Positions 24,078-31,244 of a DNA stretch of 33,175 nt are shown here, piece after piece. Source of the stretch: Planctomycetota bacterium (GTDB taxonomy: Bacteria; Planctomycetota; JACOTG01); contig JACOTG010000145.1 in the NCBI GenBank assembly GCA_016178505.1, positions 1-33,175 of the forward strand. The letters run 5' to 3'. The notes under the pieces were generated by a model. The model saw only the letters and a list, made by a program, of their open reading frames with translations, made no database searches and was not told the DNA's origin. Both the position numbers and the translations under genes were made by a program. Each line of letters opens with the position of its first letter. Position 1 is the stretch's first letter.

Positions 24078-24113
24078 AAAAAACGGCCGGGCGCGCGCGA
24101 GCGGCCCGGCCGT
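24078..24113 (-). terminator. Intrinsic terminator of the metalloprotease gene
   Basis: A 10-bp perfect stem (ACGGCCGGGC with GCCCGGCCGT) and an 11-nt loop are followed on the minus strand by six T. It lies 20 nt after the stop at 24134. This is the clearest intrinsic terminator in the window. Confidence 0.85.
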
Positions 24114-24133
24114 GGTGAAGACGCGAAGTGCGG

Positions 24134-25693
24134 CTACGGGAAGAGCGACATCTGAAGGCAGTTCGTCTGCTCGAATTGCGAGCCGGCGACGATCTGGACG
24201 ACGCCCTGTGCGTTCACGTGCTCGAGCGCCTCGCCCGCGACCACCCACGTCACGCTCGCCTGGCCGAGCGCGCCGAGGTTGAGCTGGTTGAAGTTCCAAC
24301 GCGCGCGAAGCGGAGTGTGCCAGCAGAACGTCAGCCCGGTTCCCGCGTGGAAGAAGGTTCCGAGCGGTCCGACGGCGAGCGCCGCGCGCTTGTTCACGGG
24401 TCCGTACACGGTGAACGTGACCGTGGTGCCGATCGTCGTCGTGCCCGACGTGATCGCCACCTCAGCGGGATTCGCCGTGTACGTGTATCCGCCCGTCAGC
24501 GTGGCGGTGCCACTCGGCTGCGAGACCTGCACGTCCACCGCTTGATTCTCACCGGGACCCGGGGGCGCAAAGACGGTGATGCCGGTGCTTCCGGTGCGGG
24601 TGAGGACCGACGCGGCCACTCCCCCGAACGTCACCGTAGCCACGTCCGAGAAGTTCGTGCCGGTGAGGTCGACTTGATTGCCGCCACGAAGCGGACCCGA
24701 GTTCGGAGCGAGCATCGAGAGCGTCGGCGGCTGCGATCCGACCGCGATCGGGAAGCCGTTCGACAGAAGGCCGAGAGCCGGCTCCCACACGAACACGTTG
24801 CCGGGGCGCGCATTGGCAGGCACGGTGACCGAGACCTGCGTCCCGCCGTTCGCCGACGGCACGCTGAAGACGACTCCGGGGATCGAGCCCGTGTTGGCGG
24901 CGGTGCCGGCCGTGAACTTCACGTTGACCGTCGCGGCGAAATTCGAACCGTTGATGATGAGCGTCTGGCCTTGGGTCGTGGAGCCGCCGAGGCTCGTGAT
25001 CAGCGGTTTGCTCGCCGGGATGCCGCCGTAGATCGCGTTGAGTCCGGCGATGTCGTCCGCCTTCACGGTGCGAGCGGACGTTCCGGTTCCGAAGATCGCC
25101 GGGCACATGATCGCCTGCGAGCTCGAGCCGCATCCGACGTTCGAGTGTCCGAGCCCGAGACTGTGTCCGAGCTCGTGGGCGCAGACGCCCTGAATGTCGA
25201 TCCGATTGCTCGGAACGGTCCCTGGCCCGTCGTCCCACGTCCACTCGGGACACAGAATCATTCGCCAGCCGTCGGCGATCGGAGTCTCCGTGAACGCGAG
25301 AACACCGCCGCCGCCGCACGACGTCGGTTGCTCCGAAACCGTGTTGTCATTGGTGCTGCCGGCCGTCGTGGCCGAGCCCTGCCAGTCGAAGTCGAAGTTC
25401 TTTTGAACTCCCACGGTATCGGAAGCCCATTCCTTCGCGGACTTCCAGATGGCGAGCGGCGCGCCGAGCGCACCCGGGAAGCTCGAGTTCACCGTCTGGT
25501 TGTCGTTCGCGGAGACATCGCCAAAGTTGTTGTCGACCCGCACGTCACGCTGGTAACCGTTGCCGCCGCTACCCACGCCGAGACTTCCGCCGATCAACGC
25601 GAAACCGATCAGAGTGCTCGGTGCCACGAAGATGACGGCGGCGACGACGGCCGCGGCCTGAAGTCCAAGAAGTCGCTTCGTCCTCGTTTTCAT
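24134..25693 (-). CDS. Secreted matrixin-like zinc metalloprotease with TIG domains
   Basis: The 519-aa protein has an N-terminal hydrophobic segment (about 8-33). The protease domain carries the zinc motif HELGHSLGLGH (His173, Glu174, His177, His183) and a Met-turn, SQAIMCP (Met196), the signature of metzincins/matrixins. Two IPT/TIG domains (about 217-320 and 325-415) and a C-terminal beta domain with GTFFHAGTGLTFCWHTP follow. It is expected to cleave extracellular proteins. The start at 25693 is chosen because AGAGGA lies 6 nt upstream; an ATG two codons earlier directly abuts that site. Confidence 0.9.
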   Translation of the reverse strand: MKTRTKRLLGLQAAAVVAAVIFVAPSTLIGFALIGGSLGVGSGGNGYQRDVRVDNNFGDVSANDNQTVNSSFPGALGAPLAIWKSAKEWASDTVGVQKNFDFDWQGSATTAGSTNDNTVSEQPTSCGGGGVLAFTETPIADGWRMILCPEWTWDDGPGTVPSNRIDIQGVCAHELGHSLGLGHSNVGCGSSSQAIMCPAIFGTGTSARTVKADDIAGLNAIYGGIPASKPLITSLGGSTTQGQTLIINGSNFAATVNVKFTAGTAANTGSIPGVVFSVPSANGGTQVSVTVPANARPGNVFVWEPALGLLSNGFPIAVGSQPPTLSMLAPNSGPLRGGNQVDLTGTNFSDVATVTFGGVAASVLTRTGSTGITVFAPPGPGENQAVDVQVSQPSGTATLTGGYTYTANPAEVAITSGTTTIGTTVTFTVYGPVNKRAALAVGPLGTFFHAGTGLTFCWHTPLRARWNFNQLNLGALGQASVTWVVAGEALEHVNAQGVVQIVAGSQFEQTNCLQMSLFP

Positions 25694-25799
25694 ACTCATT
25701 CCTCTTCGTTCCGACGATCCCAAGGGAGCTCGTTTGATCCAAACGGATTATGTTGGCCCGGATGGCGCGAGCCGTCGGCCCTAGTTGGCGTGAGCCCGC

Positions 25800-25827
25800 A
25801 TTATAGCGGGCCGACCGATCGGCACAA
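25800..25827 (-). promoter_or_regulatory. Promoter of the metalloprotease gene
   Basis: On the minus strand, TTGTGC (25827-25822), a 16-nt spacer and a perfect TATAAT (25805-25800). The predicted leader is about 100 nt. The -10 box is the loop of an inverted repeat, GCCCGC/GCGGGC (25794-25799 and 25806-25811), which might also act at the end of the upstream gene's transcript. Confidence 0.55.
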
Positions 25828-25852
25828 GACCTTGAGCCGTCTCGCGGCAGGA

Positions 25853-26797
25853 TCAGCGCGATCGTCCGACCAGCCTCAATCGCAGCTCGGTCGTCGACCC
25901 GGCGGTCAGCGTGACGTCGGCCGCCGCGTCGCCCCGATCCGGGTGCATCGCGCCGACACGCAGTCGCCCCTCGGGAACCCCGCGAATCGAACACCGCCCG
26001 TCGACCCCCGTGATCGCGAAGAAAGGATGGGCGAGAACGGCAAGCGTGGCTTTGGCCTCGCTTCGATCGAGCGCGTGGACCTTGCAACCGAGCGTGACGA
26101 TGCCATACGCGCGGTGGAGAACGATTTGGCGCGAGTCTCCCGAGGCAAAGATCGGATAGTTGAAGAGCGTCGATCCGTCCTCGGCGAGAGCCTGTAGCGT
26201 GTGGAGCTTCGAATTCGTCGAGCGGGCGATCAGTGGTTGCCACGCCTGTACGACGGCGAGGCGCGGCGTGAACCCCGAACCGTCGTTCTGCAGCAGGACG
26301 GGTTCGGTGGGAGCCGCGAACACGAATTGCTCGAGCCCGTCGCGAACCCAGACGAGCGCACCGGCAACGGCCGCGCCATCCTCGGCCGCGACGAAACCAT
26401 CGAGCACGCCTGTCGAGCCGGGCGCGATCGGCGTCGGCGTGGGCGGCTCGAGCGGCATGGCCGGCGTCGCATCGGCTGCGACCTCGTCCGGGTGCGACTT
26501 CCAGATCGGTGCGGCCGGTCCGCTCGATGCAGCCCAAAGCACGATTGCCGCTCCGTACGTCACGCCGAACTTCAACGCGGCGATCTCGATCGTGTCGAGG
26601 AAGAAGGCGGCAGCGCCGAGCTTCTTCGACCACGCCAGGCACGCGAGCACGAGGAGCGGAATCGGGGCGTAGCTCACGAAGACCGCGACGTCGATGTCGA
26701 ACGGATGCCGCCAGATCGGCCCGCAGCCCAACGCGAAGATCGCAACGGCGATCGCGAAGATCGACCAGAACTGGAGGCGAGACAGGCGAGGCGTCAT
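25853..26797 (-). CDS. Membrane protein with cupredoxin-like / carboxypeptidase-regulatory domain
   Basis: The 314-aa protein starts at the ATG at 26797, which follows AAGGGGAGAG. The N-terminal part (about 1-100) has two to three transmembrane helices, and a Pro-rich linker follows. The rest (about 128-314) resembles a family of cupredoxin-like proteins with a regulatory-like end found near respiratory genes: FTPRLAVVQAWQPL, then NSKLHTLQ, GCKVHAL, HPFFAITGVDGRCSIRGVP and a last beta strand. The possible copper ligands His and Cys-x-x-His are kept, but the Met-containing WM stretch of relatives is missing, so metal binding is doubtful. It is divergent from the sigma factor at 27008. Confidence 0.75.
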   Translation of the reverse strand: MTPRLSRLQFWSIFAIAVAIFALGCGPIWRHPFDIDVAVFVSYAPIPLLVLACLAWSKKLGAAAFFLDTIEIAALKFGVTYGAAIVLWAASSGPAAPIWKSHPDEVAADATPAMPLEPPTPTPIAPGSTGVLDGFVAAEDGAAVAGALVWVRDGLEQFVFAAPTEPVLLQNDGSGFTPRLAVVQAWQPLIARSTNSKLHTLQALAEDGSTLFNYPIFASGDSRQIVLHRAYGIVTLGCKVHALDRSEAKATLAVLAHPFFAITGVDGRCSIRGVPEGRLRVGAMHPDRGDAAADVTLTAGSTTELRLRLVGRSR

Positions 26798-26892
26798 CTC
26801 TCCCCTTTCCAAATCGCCACGACGATCGGTCCCTTCGCGCAACGCACCCACGACCGCTGCAAGGCGCCGAGCCCGGAGCCGGGGAACGCGGC

Positions 26893-26898
26893 ATTCTA
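26893..26898 (-). promoter_or_regulatory. Candidate -10 box for the cupredoxin-like gene
   Basis: TAGAAT on the minus strand followed by GCCGCG, about 95 nt before the ATG at 26797. No good -35 box is seen. Confidence 0.25.
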
Positions 26899-26900
26899 CT

Positions 26901-26927
26901 TTGTCGGGCCGATGACCGTGGTACGCT
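26901..26927 (+). promoter_or_regulatory. Weak promoter candidate for the sigma operon
   Basis: TTGTCG, a 15-nt spacer and TACGCT, about 80 nt before the GTG at 27008. An ECF operon may instead use its own sigma factor, whose consensus is unknown here. Confidence 0.2.
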
Positions 26928-27007
26928 GCGCGACCCCGCTGAAACCGCCGCGTCCCCTGGTGCGTACCGTCCCTTTGGAGCGCTGAGTTCAAGGAGGCAA
27001 CGGCCGA

Positions 27008-27532
27008 GTGGAGTCGAACGCGGATCGCAGCGCTCGCTTCGATGCAATCGTCCGCGAGCACGGTCCGTCGATCTTCGGTCTCCTCTTTCGGTTCGTGCGC
27101 GATCGCGGGCTCGCCGAGGACCTTTGGCAGGAAGTGTTCTGGGCGTCGTGGCGACGGTTCGACGACCTCGACGCGGCGCGCGATCCGATGCCCTGGCTTC
27201 GGACGCTCGCGGTGAATCGTGCGATCGACCACGTGCGGCGCCGACGCTCGCGTCCGGTGCTCGAGTCGGACGACGCACTCGCCGAGCGGCCTGCCGCGAG
27301 CGTTCGCTCGCGAAGCGACTTCGAGGAGACGCTGGCATCGCTGCCGCCGCACGAGCGAGCCGCCGTCCTCCTCTACTACGAGGAGGCTCGCTCGATCGCC
27401 GAGATCGCGGCGGCCCTCGACGCGCCGGCGGGCACGGTGAAGACGTGGCTCTTTCGTGCGCGGCAGCGGCTGCGCCGGCAGTTCGAGGAAGACGATCGTC
27501 GCGCGACCGCGCGGACGATCGCCAACGAGTGA
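27008..27532 (+). CDS. ECF-type RNA polymerase sigma factor
   Basis: The 174-aa protein contains only the sigma-70 regions 2 and 4, as in ECF factors. Region 2 includes AEDLWQEVFWASWRRFDDL and the DNA-melting stretch MPWLRTLAVNRAIDHVRRR. Region 4 is a helix-turn-helix with LPPHERAAVLLYYEEARSI and APAGTVKTWLFRARQRLR. It redirects RNA polymerase to a small set of promoters. The start is a GTG with AAGGAGG 10 nt upstream. The next two genes overlap or abut it, which points to a membrane signal-transduction operon. Confidence 0.93.
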   Translation: MESNADRSARFDAIVREHGPSIFGLLFRFVRDRGLAEDLWQEVFWASWRRFDDLDAARDPMPWLRTLAVNRAIDHVRRRRSRPVLESDDALAERPAASVRSRSDFEETLASLPPHERAAVLLYYEEARSIAEIAAALDAPAGTVKTWLFRARQRLRRQFEEDDRRATARTIANE

Positions 27533-27549
27533 CCGTGAAAGTGAACGAG

Positions 27550-28026
27550 ATGGCCAACGATTGCGAACGGCTCGCGAGGCTCTTCGAGTTCGCGGACGAC
27601 GACGCGCACGTGACGCGCGCGCTCGTCGCAGAGGCGCGCGCTCACGTGGAGACGTGCGAGCCCTGCGCGCGTGCGTATGGCGCGGACGTCGCGATGGCCG
27701 AGCGGCTGGCGATCGTGCCCCCCCTCGCGCCTCCGGCGCGACGATCGCGCCGGCGTGTGCCCGTCGTCATCCTTGGCGCGGCGGTGATCGCCGCGACGAT
27801 CGCGCTCGTCGTCGTCGCGCGGCATCGTCCTGTCGACCTCGTGCCGCCAACCTCGCACGCACTTCGCTTCGAGCTTCCGCCCGAGACTCGATTCACGTGT
27901 ACGAGCGGCGTCGTCCGATTCGACCGGACCGGACCATCCGCGGTTTACGAGACGCACGTGTACCCCGCCGTCTCTCGCAAAGATCAAAGATCGATGATCA
28001 CGACATTCAACGGAGAACGCCCATGA
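27550..28026 (+). CDS. Membrane anti-sigma factor with zinc motif
   Basis: The 158-aa protein has an N-terminal HVETCEPC motif (His32, Cys36, Cys39), as in zinc-binding anti-sigma (ZAS) domains, one transmembrane helix (about 74-96) and an extracytoplasmic tail of about 60 residues. It should hold the upstream sigma factor inactive until an envelope signal arrives. The ATG at 27550 is chosen; an in-frame GTG at 27529 overlaps the sigma stop as GTGA and is an equally good coupled start, which would add seven residues. Its TGA overlaps the ATG of the next gene. Confidence 0.82.
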   Translation: MANDCERLARLFEFADDDAHVTRALVAEARAHVETCEPCARAYGADVAMAERLAIVPPLAPPARRSRRRVPVVILGAAVIAATIALVVVARHRPVDLVPPTSHALRFELPPETRFTCTSGVVRFDRTGPSAVYETHVYPAVSRKDQRSMITTFNGERP

Positions 28027-29183
28027 CCGCTCGATTCATCGCTGCAACGTTCGTCGCCGTCTCGTGCATGGCGCCGGCTTTCGGTCAGTCGCGCCGGAGT
28101 TACTCGATCGATTCGCTGCTCGGTTCCCGTCCGCAAGACGCCGCGAGCGCCGAGGTGAAGATGCGACCCATCGAGGCGTGGCTCGAACAGTACGTGCCGA
28201 AGAAGTGCGCGGGCGTGCAACGGGTCGAGTTCCGTCGAACGACGGACCGGACGTATACGTCGCAGGCGGCGACCGAGACGTCGCGGACCGAAATGGAAGT
28301 GAGCGGCCTCCGCGACGACTTCTCGGACTCGGTCGCAGCGATCCTCTCCGGGCTCGCCGAACAATCGGATCGCGCGATCACCGTCGACGTCCGCATCGTC
28401 GAGAGTCGCGGAGCATCCAGCCAAGCCCAACGGCCCGCAGCCGTCGACTGGCTGACCGCGGCGGATCTCTCGGATGCGATCGGCAAGCTCGCGGACGACT
28501 CGAGCCGCCAATCCTTGTCGGCGCCGAAGCTCACCGTCCTCCAGGCGATGGAAGCCGAGATCGAAGTCGGAAGCCGAGTCGGCTACATCAAGGACTGGAC
28601 TCTCGTCGAGAGCGGCGACTCGCAGATTGCCGAGCCGGACGTCGACGTGCTCCACGAAGGAATCCGCGTGAAGCTCGTGCCGATCCTCCATCCCGCCGGC
28701 AAAACGATGACGTTGTCGATGAGCGTGACGATCTCGGATCTCGTTCGTCCGATTCCCAAAGTCGACGTGGATCTCGGCGGCAAGACGGTGCAGCGCGACG
28801 TGCCCGAGCTTCGCACGGTGCAGTGGAACTCCGGCATGCTCGATCTCCCCGAAGACGTCCGCAGCTTCCGCGTGCACGGCCTGCGTCGCATCGACGCGAA
28901 GACCGGAATTCCGCACGACGTCGAGTTGCTCGTGCATGTCGACGTCGGCAACGTTCCGAACGACGGCGACCTGGGCAGCGTGATCGCCGTCGCCGGCGAG
29001 TCGCGCACGGTGATCGTCGAGACACGCGGCGGACAAGCGTCGCTGCGCCCTGGCGCGCACGTTCAGGTCGTGCGAAATGGCGCGTTCATCGCGACGATCG
29101 TCGTGGAGCGTCGCGATTTCTCGCTCGCCGTGACGCGCGTGATCGACGGCGAGCTGCCCGCTCCAGGCGACGGGGTTCGCTGA
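28023..29183 (+). CDS. Exported protein with secretin-type domain
   Basis: The 386-aa protein starts by an ATGA overlap with the anti-sigma gene. It has a signal peptide (cleavage near PAFGQS). The middle part (about 155-270) has the order of the GspD/PilQ-type secretin domain: LSAPKLTVLQAMEAEIEVGSR, then LHEGIRVKLVPILHP, then MTLSMSVTISDL. Secretin N-domains, lipoprotein features and the full outer-membrane barrel are not evident. It may be a monomeric relative that senses or scaffolds in the periplasm. Its place in the sigma operon suggests it reports envelope state or is itself controlled by it. Confidence 0.8.
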   Translation: MTARFIAATFVAVSCMAPAFGQSRRSYSIDSLLGSRPQDAASAEVKMRPIEAWLEQYVPKKCAGVQRVEFRRTTDRTYTSQAATETSRTEMEVSGLRDDFSDSVAAILSGLAEQSDRAITVDVRIVESRGASSQAQRPAAVDWLTAADLSDAIGKLADDSSRQSLSAPKLTVLQAMEAEIEVGSRVGYIKDWTLVESGDSQIAEPDVDVLHEGIRVKLVPILHPAGKTMTLSMSVTISDLVRPIPKVDVDLGGKTVQRDVPELRTVQWNSGMLDLPEDVRSFRVHGLRRIDAKTGIPHDVELLVHVDVGNVPNDGDLGSVIAVAGESRTVIVETRGGQASLRPGAHVQVVRNGAFIATIVVERRDFSLAVTRVIDGELPAPGDGVR

Positions 29184-29226
29184 CGGCGGCTCAAGTCGGA
29201 ACGCCCGCCGTGCCGATCGTCTGTCG

Positions 29227-29451
29227 ATGCACACGGAACGACGATGCGGACGCTGCGGGCTTCGGACGGAAACGCCCCACGAGGTCGTCTTCAACGTGAA
29301 CGGGCATCTCCACGCCGAGTCGTATTGCGGACGATGCTGGCTCATCTTGGACGGACGCCCGCGCGGCCCCTACCACTTCGGCGACGAAAGCTTCCGCGAC
29401 GTCGACCTGCCCGGTCTCGACCAAGAGCCGGGCCCCCCTCTCACGAGCTGA
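29227..29451 (+). CDS. Small putative zinc-ribbon protein, 74 aa
   Basis: Two CxxC knuckles (CGRC near the start and YCGRCW about 25 residues later) suggest one bound zinc. The acidic end DESFRDVDLPGLDQ has no known motif. No clear Shine-Dalgarno precedes the ATG. It could be a leftover of the sigma operon or an independent small gene. Its last 11 bases overlap the antisense gene at 29441. Confidence 0.5.
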   Translation: MHTERRCGRCGLRTETPHEVVFNVNGHLHAESYCGRCWLILDGRPRGPYHFGDESFRDVDLPGLDQEPGPPLTS

Positions 29452-29596
29452 TGCGGTCGCCCTCCCTCGCGAGCCGCCGCAGCCTCGCCGCCACGAGAAT
29501 CCCGATGCAGAGCCCGAACGTCATTGCGACCCGCACCGTTCCATGGAGGTCGTCGTGTTCGTCACGAATGCCCCCGGCTTCGATCATTGCTCGCAT
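29441..29596 (-). CDS. Hidden 51-aa membrane peptide gene
   Basis: The ATG at 29596 follows a strong GGAGG Shine-Dalgarno at 6 nt. The peptide begins MRAMIEAGGIRDEHDDLHG, has one hydrophobic helix (VAMTFGLCIGILVAARL) flanked by basic residues and ends REGDRISS. This is a typical single-span small membrane protein. It is antisense to the space between the zinc-ribbon gene and pcnB, overlapping the former at the stop. Its Shine-Dalgarno lies inside the pcnB promoter region on the other strand. Confidence 0.5.
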   Translation of the reverse strand: MRAMIEAGGIRDEHDDLHGTVRVAMTFGLCIGILVAARLRRLAREGDRISS

Positions 29597-29615
29597 CGCG
29601 CACCTCCGGTAGAAT
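29587..29615 (+). promoter_or_regulatory. Candidate promoter of pcnB
   Basis: TTGCTC (29587-29592), a 17-nt spacer and TAGAAT (29610-29615), followed by CGGCGTC. The start would be near 29622, only 4 nt before the ATG at 29626. The mRNA would then be almost leaderless, or a later ATG is used. Confidence 0.4.
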
Positions 29616-29625
29616 CGGCGTCTTC

Positions 29626-31215
29626 ATGCCTGAAACGAGCGACGTTGATGGAATGCTTCATGATGGATCGATGATGGAGTCCCGCGATTCGGACGGATCT
29701 CTCGCGAAGTCTGCGGCGGCGACGCCCGAGCAAGCCGAACCGATGACCGAATTCGGCGACGACGACCCATCGCTGATTGGAAATCATCCGCGCGTGATCC
29801 CGCGGGACGGCGCGCGTCCCGTGCGAGTCATCCACCATCCGATCGACCCGTCGCTCCTGGACCCGGACGCCGTTGCGATCATTCACCGGCTGACGCGTTA
29901 CGGTCACGGAGCCTACCTGGTCGGCGGCTGTGTGCGCGATCTCCTGCTGCAGCGAAAGCCGAAGGACTTCGACGTCGGGACCACGGCGCGGCCGCGTCAG
30001 GTCAAGCGGCTCTTCCGCAACTGCCGGATCATCGGACGGCGTTTTCGGCTCGCGCACGTCTTCTTCGGCGACAAGATCATCGAGGTCTCGACGTTTCGCA
30101 GCGGCGCCATCGAGCCCGCCGAATCGAATCGAGACGATCTCTTGCTCACCGACGAAAACGTCTTCGGCACACCCGAGGAGGACGCGTTCCGTCGCGACTT
30201 CACGGTCAACGGGCTCTTCTACGACGTCGAAACCGAGGACATCCTCGACCACGTCGACGGGATGTCCGACGTCGAGCGACGCGTCATGCGCACGATCGGC
30301 GACCCCGAAGTTCGACTGCGCGAAGATCCGATTCGCATCCTTCGCGCGATCAAATTCACCGCACGACTCGACTTCACGATCGATCCCGCCACGCTCTCGG
30401 CGATCGAGCGTCACCGCGAAGACATCCTCCGGAGTGCGAAGCCTCGGGTGCTCGAGGAGACGATTCGATTGCTCCGCGGCGGCGCGTCGGCACGCTCGTT
30501 CGACCTCCTTCGCTCCACGCGAGTGCTCGAGGTGGTGTTGCCGGACGTCGCGGCGTCACTCGTAGAGAAACCGGAAGCCTGGCAGACGATGCAGTGCTAT
30601 CACGGCGCGCTCGACCGCCTCGTCCAGAGCGGCGTCGACGTCCCGGCTGCAGTGGCATTCGCCACGATCGTCGCGCCGTTCGTCGACATCGTCGGTGCGG
30701 CCGCGAACGGCGGTCCCGGCGTCGAAGGCGATCGGTGGTCCCCGGCATTCGAGCAGTTCAATTCGCTCGCGACGACGTTCGCGACGCGCATCGGCCTCTC
30801 GCGAAACGACTCGGGCCGAGTGCGCCAGCTCGCGGCCGCAGTCCGCCGGCTCGTTCCGCAACAACAGAAGCGGCGATTCACTCGCGCGTCGATCGCGCGA
30901 CAACCCTGGTTCTCGGACGGACTCGCTTTCTTCGAGATCCACTCCACGGCGCTCGGCCAGTTCGACGAGGAGCTGCAACGTTGGAAGGAAGCGCTGTCGC
31001 ACGTGCCGCCCCAGTCGCCGGCAGGCCGAGGCAGTGGAGGCAATGGAAGGCATCACGGCGGCCCCGGCCGGCGCGGCGAGCACTCGGCGCACGGTGTGCC
31101 CGCCGGCGGCGACGGGTCTCCTCCAGGAAGTCGGCGGCGCCGCCGGCGGCGTGGCGGACGCAGGCGGAGACGAAGCAGCGATCCGTTGCCGCCGCCTCCG
31201 CCGCCTGAGCCCTAG
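29626..31215 (+). CDS. pcnB: Poly(A) polymerase / CCA-type nucleotidyltransferase with Arg-rich tail
   Basis: The 529-aa protein has an acidic N-terminal extension of about 75 residues. The class II nucleotidyltransferase core follows: VGGCVRDLLL (Gly100, Gly101) and DFDV (Asp114, Asp116), then RRFRLAHVFFGDKIIEVSTF, RRDFTVNGLFYD and the RNA-contact segment DPIRILRAIKFTARL. It resembles PcnB, which adds poly(A) to mRNA and speeds decay, more than a CCA-adding enzyme. The last 70 residues are low complexity: Gly/His-rich, then RRRRRRR and RRRRR blocks, then a run of prolines. An Arg-rich tail is known in PcnB and binds RNA. The N-terminal start is uncertain; ATGs at 29653 and 29671 are alternatives. 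Confidence 0.88.
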   Translation: MPETSDVDGMLHDGSMMESRDSDGSLAKSAAATPEQAEPMTEFGDDDPSLIGNHPRVIPRDGARPVRVIHHPIDPSLLDPDAVAIIHRLTRYGHGAYLVGGCVRDLLLQRKPKDFDVGTTARPRQVKRLFRNCRIIGRRFRLAHVFFGDKIIEVSTFRSGAIEPAESNRDDLLLTDENVFGTPEEDAFRRDFTVNGLFYDVETEDILDHVDGMSDVERRVMRTIGDPEVRLREDPIRILRAIKFTARLDFTIDPATLSAIERHREDILRSAKPRVLEETIRLLRGGASARSFDLLRSTRVLEVVLPDVAASLVEKPEAWQTMQCYHGALDRLVQSGVDVPAAVAFATIVAPFVDIVGAAANGGPGVEGDRWSPAFEQFNSLATTFATRIGLSRNDSGRVRQLAAAVRRLVPQQQKRRFTRASIARQPWFSDGLAFFEIHSTALGQFDEELQRWKEALSHVPPQSPAGRGSGGNGRHHGGPGRRGEHSAHGVPAGGDGSPPGSRRRRRRRGGRRRRRSSDPLPPPPPPEP

Positions 31216-31244
31216 TCGATCGACGCCTCTCCCGTCATGGCCCC

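Larger units (their letters stand above)
23756..24133 (-). other. Intergenic region upstream of the propeller operon
   Basis: 378 bp with no gene I can support. It contains the upstream region of paralogue 3, the operator-like palindrome at 23853 and the terminator of the metalloprotease gene at 24078. No clear -35/-10 pair was found for the operon. Confidence 0.6.

Noticed and set aside
29183..29211. Inverted repeat ACGGCGG/CCGCCGT after the secretin-domain gene as a terminator
   Set aside because: Only 7 bp with a 15-nt loop and no T run; easily chance at this GC content.
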